DNA of 64,000 nucleotides. It comes from Choristoneura fumiferana. Lineage: Eukaryota > Arthropoda > Insecta > Lepidoptera > Tortricidae. The stretch is from positions 14,751,318-14,815,317 of the forward strand of contig NC_133477.1 of NCBI RefSeq assembly GCF_025370935.1, in the 5' to 3' direction. How positions within the stretch are numbered: the first letter of the stretch is position 1; every line of letters starts with the position of its first letter. Shown here piece by piece: positions 58,201 through 64,000 of this stretch. The position numbers and the translations under genes were made by a program. Under the pieces are notes generated by a model. It was not told the origin of the DNA. It saw nothing but the letters and a program-made list of their open reading frames with translations, and did no database searches.

Positions 58201-58736
58201 ATAGAAACAAAAGAGTACGGGTTGTATTACTCACAATCGTCACAACCAGCAGAAGTAACTGGTTACAGTGATGCTGATTACGCCAACGATCTCGATACAA
58301 GACGTTCCGTCACAGGCTACGTTTTCATTAAAATGGAGCGGCTGTAACGTGGTCCAGTCAAAGACAACAAACAGTTGCTCTGTCAACTACTGAAGCTGAA
58401 TTCATGGCAGCTTGTGCCGCAACGAAGGAAGCTATGTGGATAAGACAATTGTTGTGTGATATTGGTGATTATAAACAAGACACGATGTGCTTACATTTAG
58501 ATAATCAAAGTGCAATAAGCGTTATCAAAAATGTAAACTTTCATAAAAGATGCAAGCACATTGATATTAAGTACCACTTTGTTAAAGAGAAGTTCCATCA
58601 AAAAATAATTGATCTGAAGGCTGTAAGCAGCGAAAATCAATTTGCAGACATATTTACCAAAGCTTTGTCGAAAGATAAATTTCAATTTTTGAGATCTAAA
58701 CTTGGAATGTCTGACTTTATTTCTGTATCAAAGTAA
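55280..58736 (+). pseudogene. Copia gag-pol, 5'-truncated, four single-base frameshifts
   Basis: Open segments are 55280-57205 (Gag from residue 123, knuckle, protease, integrase), 57186-57461, 57398-58099 (RT with YVDD), 58069-58347 and 58404-58736 (RNase H end). Compared with the minus copy, the breaks are one extra A in the run at 57165-57169, and one missing A in each run at about 57418, 58023-58025 and 58329-58332. Substitutions are few and mostly conservative, for example Val for Phe in KRD-VPVEM. There is no other sign of decay, so the shifts may be sequencing errors. The first 122 Gag residues are absent. Confidence 0.9.
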
Positions 58737-58857
58737 ATGCAAATTTAATATGTTTGTCAGACATGTAAGTTGTATGTCTTGTTTAATGGCTCATGTAGGA
58801 GTTATACTGTTAAGTTTTCTTTATTATGAATGTTAGAAAGCTTGAATTTAGGGGGAA

Positions 58858-59019
58858 TGTTGGAAATGTAAAACCTCCATCAATTCAAGACTTTCAAGTC
58901 ATAGTTTCTTCTAATGGTCTGTCGTCCTATCTGACACATTTCAAATGCGAGCCGATCGTACAAGTCCTAAATAAACCAGATTTATTATTTTAAATAGTTT
59001 ATTATCATTTAATTTATCA
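58858..59019 (+). repeat. Copia LTR (plus-strand copy)
   Basis: It starts TGTTGGAAATG after GGGGGAA and ends TTTATCA, 162 bases, with TG...CA boundaries. It includes AATAAACC around 58971, a possible polyadenylation signal. It is nearly identical to 50988-51148. Confidence 0.85.
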
Positions 59020-59037
59020 GGTTATGGGCCCATAACC
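59020..59037. repeat. Perfect 18-bp palindrome formed by two opposed PBS sequences
   Basis: GGTTATGGGCCCATAACC is exactly self-complementary. Left of it is the plus-copy LTR and right of it an inverted LTR, so two LTR-PBS units overlap on GGGCCC. Confidence 0.9.
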
Positions 59038-59126
59038 TGATAAATTAATGATAATAACTATTAAAATAATAAATCTGGTTTATTTAGGACTTGTACGATC
59101 GGCTCGCATTTGAAATGTGTCAGATA
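59038..59126 (-). mobile_element. Third copia LTR fragment, inverted, running into the N gap
   Basis: TGATAAATTAATGATAATAA continues as the reverse complement of the LTR, through CTTGTACGATCGGCTCGC, to the gap. Against the other two LTRs it is one base shorter in three short A/T runs. Confidence 0.85.
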
Positions 59127-59226
59127 NNNNNNNNNNNNNNNNNNNNNNNNNNNNNNNNNNNNNNNNNNNNNNNNNNNNNNNNNNNNNNNNNNNNNNNNNN
59201 NNNNNNNNNNNNNNNNNNNNNNNNNN
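59127..59226. other. Assembly gap of 100 N
   Basis: Exactly 100 unknown bases, the usual placeholder for a gap of unknown size. The left edge lies inside a copia LTR and the right edge inside a tRNA-derived SINE. Confidence 0.99.
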
Positions 59227-59333
59227 CAAGCATTAGTATTATTCATACAAATATCTGCCCCGGCCGGGAATCGAACCCGGGACCTCAAGCTTCGTAGTCA
59301 GGCTCTCTAACCACTTAGCCATCCGGTCGTCAA
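59227..59333 (-). mobile_element. tRNA-derived SINE, truncated by the gap
   Basis: This is the 5' head and start of body of the SINE family at 19591-20078, with the same A and B boxes on the minus strand. The remainder lies in the gap. Confidence 0.75.
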
Positions 59334-59485
59334 TTACTCGTAGATCAGTATCTTTCTATGAATTATCTCTAGGTTTTGGCTACATTAATACGAGTTAGAT
59401 TAGAGGTCGAGGTTACGTTGTCGCTGGTATTGGTTGTTGTCTTTGAGTATTTATCTAAATACTCAAAGGTTGCTGTAGTTGGATG

Positions 59486-59560
59486 CGTGCAGCGCAGGAT
59501 CGATCGTTGTGGAACTCTTTAGGGCAAGCTTTTGTCCAGTATTGGACGTCTTTCGACTGA
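59486..59560 (+). pseudogene. RTE-type LINE, ORF C-terminal remnant (copy B)
   Basis: Duplicate of 20218-20292, with the same ending LGQAFVQYWTSFD and stop. Confidence 0.6.
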
Positions 59561-60300
59561 TATCATGGCACATGGTGATAATGATATACCTAAAGGAGTG
59601 AACAAGGTTGTTAAAACCGACAGACGGTTGGTCAAGTTTACTGACAGATAATCAACCTAACAAAACAACCAAACCCAACCATACCGGGACGATTTCTAAA
59701 GACGTGATCGAGACCAATCCTTATCAACTCTTATATAGGTAATTATAAGCTAGCAGTTATATAGCGAGATTGGTTATAAGTTAAGATTTGGTTATAAATA
59801 GGGTGAAATATGTTAAGTATTAGTTTTTTCGTCGTGTGAGATGTTAGTAAATCTAGAGGCTAGTAAATCTCCATTGTTGTGAACCAAAACCAAAATGTGA
59901 ATGTTTCATGTATAAATAATAATGGTGGTAAACACTAGTGTACATTTACTGAGTTGTGTATAGTTGAACATGATCAGGTCACCAAAATACCCGGAATAAA
60001 GTTTCCTGTTTGACTACGGAACCCTTAAAAAAAAGGTGAAAGAAATTTAATGTAAAGTCTAAAAGATAATAGGATTTTGGGATGGAGTGACCACTAACGG
60101 CGGACATGGGTTAATGGAATAGGAAGGCATAAGTTATCCTTATTGTAATACTAGCAGTTACTAGTAACCCACGACTTCGTCTGCGCCGAATTAATTTATT
60201 ACTAGGTATCCGAAAAAAACTCTCTTATCCTGGATAAAAGTTTATAAAACCTGTTTGTATTCTCAATTCCAAATTTCGCTTTCATCGGTACTTAAAGCTG

Positions 60301-60323
60301 TGCGTGCGAGTGCGAGCTGCGAG

Positions 60324-60367
<44 letters not shown>

Positions 60368-60382
60368 TGTGTGTGTGTGTGT
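60301..60382 (+). repeat. GTGC/GT microsatellite (copy B)
   Basis: Counterpart of 21001-21102 with fewer interruptions and a different unit count. Open frames through it on both strands are repeat artefacts. Confidence 0.9.
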
Positions 60383-63300
60383 ATTATTATGCTTGTTACT
60401 CTTTAACGCTACACGGATTTGGATGAAATTTGTTATGTAGTTCGTTGGACGTCTGGAATAACACATTGGCTACTGTTAAACGCAATATTCTCAGGGGATT
60501 GGAATAAAGTCAATAACCGCTAATTTGTAAAACGTGAAAGGAAAATTAAAGAGGACCAGGATGTGGGTAACTTTTGAAAATAGTCACGATAATTTTTGAG
60601 AATTCCCACTGGAATTTTGCGAATTCTCGAATTTTCAATTCAAATGCCAGACAGTTTATTGTTTGACGCGCTCGTAAGTTGGAACCTGCGAATCGGGGAG
60701 TATTCACTTTCTGCACTGACCAAACAAGCCGCGAAAATATTAAAAAAAACAGTAGCGGCAAAAGTACAAAATAAGTTTTTTATGTACCTAATAGCAGACA
60801 ACGAGCAGACGGTTCACCTGATCTGATGTTAAGTGATTACCGTCGCCCATAGACATCAGCAGCCCCATTAGGGATGCAGCGATGCGTTGCCGGGATTCCT
60901 AGAAATGGTGCACTCGCTTTTTGAAGGTGGCCATAATCATAGTGAGTTGGAAAAACTCGACCGCCAAACTGTGCATAAATGACATGTGCGAGACAAAAAG
61001 TAACGCTTAGACCGCACGGTATCCTAGGAGAGTACGCAAGACGCGGGGTAGGTTACGCACGTGGCAAGCGTAAGCGCTGATTGGCGTGTGGGACTGTCAC
61101 ATTCGTAGAATTTAACGAGCAACGCTACTTCCGTGCTGCCAGTTGTAGATTACCAGTGATATGTTATCCTTTTTGAAGTGCAATAGCTTGAATAATTTTA
61201 TTATCCATCAATTAATTTAAAAAAATCCAGCAATTAACGTCGGTAAAATAAACACGTGCTGTTTTGAATGACATGCCTTTGTAAGGATTGTATAACTATT
61301 CTGAACCTATGGGTATGCCTGGCCTAAAATTAGTAGAAAAGGGTACTTACCTACCTACCTAATGCAATTATCAACTGTGAATTATTGTCTAATGCTTGTG
61401 CTCATGCTATTTACTTAATTTAACCTAAAGGATCTGCTAAAGGCAATTGTCAGATCCGAAGCTTTATTTTAACATGATTGTTGAACTATTTGGGCTGGTG
61501 CCACCGAACAATAGCAGAAATAAATAATGTTTGTAAACAATTCATAAGCTCAGCTCACACTATTCCACAATTTGTCTTTGATGACGTGCGTAAGGTGCGT
61601 ACAATCGAAACTGGAAACTGAATTATGTTCATCTGTGTCACTTTTTATTCGAAAGATCATCTTAATTATCTTCCCTGAAAGGCATTGCTATTGGTATACT
61701 ACTATGACGTATAGTAGTATTCACTTACAAGTGTCAAAATCACAAAACGAAGGTAGGTAGGGATTTATTGATAAGAGAAAATATATTTTATATCATTATC
61801 CTATCTCAATGTAGTAACTGATTAACTGATAACTATAAAAATAAACGCTCACTGAAAAGTTCTACGTCGATTTTGCAACAAGCTCATTAAGAGAAACCCT
61901 ATTGCTAACCGAAACACTACTTTCATCTTAAACTACCTACACTCCACGCAGCTGACGACCGATTATTTCACAAAACAACTTTAATTAAATTTCTTTTACA
62001 ATCAGCGTTGTTTATGCGAAACCGGTGGTGACAAACCACAATTTTATTTTCTCTACGTAATCTTACGCACCAGCCTATTACTAAACAAAAGAAGTACCTA
62101 AATAATGGGATAACGAGTAATTTAAAAGATCATACCTGTACTGGATGACCGGCGGTTAGCGTTCCAACCAAAACAAATGACAAACGGCGTAAACTGTTCA
62201 ATTTTGCAATTAGAATCAACGTACCGACGATATTCACGGTTTAGTTCTGAATAAAGTCACACATATAGTCAGTCCGATAGGGTCTCGAGGTTTACGTAAA
62301 AGTTATTGTTTTACGTAAATGTTTACGCGGGGGCCGGCGCGAGAAGCGTGCGGTACGAACGGATCGGCAATTGTTACTGGCGGATGAATTGAGCGAACAC
62401 GAACGTAATTTGGAGTTGGTAGTTCAACGTAGACGTAGAACTAAGTTTGTGTTGGTTTAACTACGAGATCTACTACCGATGCCGACTTGGTAACAGCATC
62501 AAGAAATACCTACTTAATGATAGCAACTATTTTAACTAAGAAATGTGCACGTTGTTTTTTTTTTTGATGTACGGTTATGAAAAAAACGGAGGATTAGAAG
62601 TAAAATAATGCATAAGTTTGCGCAGGAAATTAATAATACAATAATAACTCTTATCTATTTGCTGCGTAGTTTTTTCCTGCTACCCTAGGTATTTAGGACA
62701 TTGGCATGCATAGGAAATCAGTGTCACAATCAATATTGTTTAACGTAGTATTAGCTATCTCGTGGCCAATTTTCACCGATATCGGTCGAGTAGTTAACTC
62801 ATAAGTCATAACAAAGAAATGAACAAAAAGATAGAGTCACTTCCTAATGGCAATGCCTTGTTTAATAATGTTTACTTTTAATTGGATGAAAGGAAATATA
62901 TATATTTTATTATTATATTTATATTTATTTATTATATTTTATTTTACCTTATTTTACCTCCGTTAATTGTGCCAATTGAAGTGAAATAGAAGGTAGCGTT
63001 CCCCCGAGTTTAAACGCATAGTACCTATACTAAAACGAAATCGCTATAGAACGCGACACGAGCGATATTGTATGTGCTTATGTACTCTTTTTTTATTATT
63101 ATTTATTGTACGAAATAAATAAACAAACACAACTGACAAACATTGAGATATAATATTATTATGTACAAACAACTCATCCCTTTAAGGAATCTCTACCAGT
63201 CAACCATTGAGTGGATGAGAGGAGCATTCAGTTAGGAACAGACAAAAATACAAATTTTAAATTCACTGCATTATAATATAGCTTCCACTATAACTTTTAA

Positions 63301-63735
63301 ACTTTAAAAGTGGAAGCTACCTACAATACAATGCTAAATTGTTTGGGGAAATCGCCGTCGCGTTGCAGTCACCCGACAGGTGTGGTCAAACCTTACAATT
63401 TAGGTGTAGGTAGACGTTAATACGAGAGCGAGAGGGACAGTACGATACCGAAGTTCGAGTTTCGTAGTAGCCCTGCTGCAGTCGAGGAATCGCGTACCAT
63501 GGTGGAACCTTTACCTTTTCATAATCAATTTCGCTATGTTTTCTTTGGCAGATGTATAAATTTTCAATATGACATCAGTAGCAGAAAGGTTCCATTAGTG
63601 CAAAGCACGAAGGCTGCAAATAATAACACGAAAATAATCAATAGATTTTGGTTAATAATATAGGGGTAACGCTTTGATTATTGATTAACGTACCTATTAT
63701 AAGGGGTAAATCCCTACAGAACAAAACAAAATGTA

Positions 63736-64000
63736 ATGTCACACACGCACGCACAAACTCACACAGCTAATTATTATTATTTTTTACTTTTAATTTACAT
63801 ACCTAACAATTTATTTACTTTCGTTTCCCAACTGCCTATACTGGCACCCATAATATTAACAACTCCCTACCTGCAAAATAATCACGACATTTAAATGTGC
63901 AAGAGTTCCAGAGGAGGGCGGGGCTGTCCCATATTCTTCGACGCTTTGAAGGTCCAAATGCAAATGACTGATCAAAGTTAATCAAACCGCCAACCATCCA
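63736..64000. other. Right-edge stretch, nothing recognised
   Basis: After the duplication ends, the sequence contains ACACACGCACGCACAAACTC and AT-rich DNA. A short frame near 63896-63970 (VQEFQRRAGLSHILRRFEG) might be part of a LINE protein but is too short to support. Confidence 0.3.

Larger units (their letters stand above)
55274..59031 (+). mobile_element. Ty1/copia retrotransposon, plus-strand copy, 5'-truncated
   Basis: The copy starts abruptly inside gag at about codon 121 (AAGATTATGTCAACAGC, where the minus copy has AAGATCATGTC). It runs through pol and the polypurine tract (58851-58857) to an LTR at 58858-59019. That LTR is followed not by flanking DNA but by a PBS sequence (GGTTATGGGCCC, 59020-59031), which normally follows only a 5' LTR. 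Confidence 0.9.
59227..63661 (+). repeat. Segmental duplication, copy B
   Basis: Colinear with 19972-24402 throughout, with scattered substitutions and small indels. After 63661 it lacks the 2.39 kb TIR element and continues with sequence matching 26799 onward (TGATTAACGTACCTATTA) for about 60 bases before diverging near 63735. It contains no host gene. Confidence 0.9.

Noticed and set aside
59061..59310. Open frames spanning the N gap
   Set aside because: They exist only because the unknown bases contain no stop codon. The right parts are SINE sequence read through.

Overview
This is eukaryotic, AT-rich, intron-containing, repeat-dense nuclear DNA that looks lepidopteran (moth or butterfly). 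The evidence is the many small palindromic elements, the tRNA-derived SINE with its ATTT-rich tail, the recurring 'TTTTGCCCGCGGCTTCGC' repeat ends, RTE-type LINE tails, and a Ty1/copia element primed from the initiator-tRNA anticodon arm. I cannot name the species or family.

Layout. (1) 1-27.3 kb holds no convincing host gene. It contains two fold-back elements with minisatellite-like arms (1.4-2.1 and 16.2-17.0 kb), several palindromic MITEs, LINE remnants, tRNA-derived SINEs (one carrying a nested insertion) and, at 24.4-26.8 kb, a 2.4 kb element with about 30 bp terminal inverted repeats. (2) 27.4-32.6 kb, minus strand: a complete five-exon gene for the splicing factor YJU2 (CCDC94 family, 334 aa), with LINE tails and a hAT-like MITE in its introns. 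(3) 33-37 kb is a cluster of at least five palindromic MITEs. (4) 37.2-50.6 kb, minus strand: at least 18 phase-compatible exons (about 898 residues visible) of a large coiled-coil protein with a Ser/Pro/Arg-rich N-terminal region. I do not recognise the family and its first exon is not visible. (5) 51.0-59.1 kb: two nearly identical copia elements in opposite orientation (minus, then plus), followed by the start of a third inverted LTR and a 100-base N gap. (6) 59.2-63.7 kb: a close second copy of 19.97-24.40 kb that lacks the 2.4 kb element and keeps its empty target site.

The two host genes are on the same strand about 4.5 kb apart, with no visible functional link. The most interesting signals are structural. 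Both joints of the inverted copia array fall at the primer binding site, which contains the self-complementary GGGCCC. The duplicated segment gives a filled/empty site pair that defines an apparently non-autonomous TIR element. Three unrelated fold-backs share one architecture. The copia frameshifts and the third LTR fragment differ by single bases in homopolymers next to an assembly gap, so part of the 51-64 kb structure may come from sequencing or haplotype assembly and needs read-level checking.
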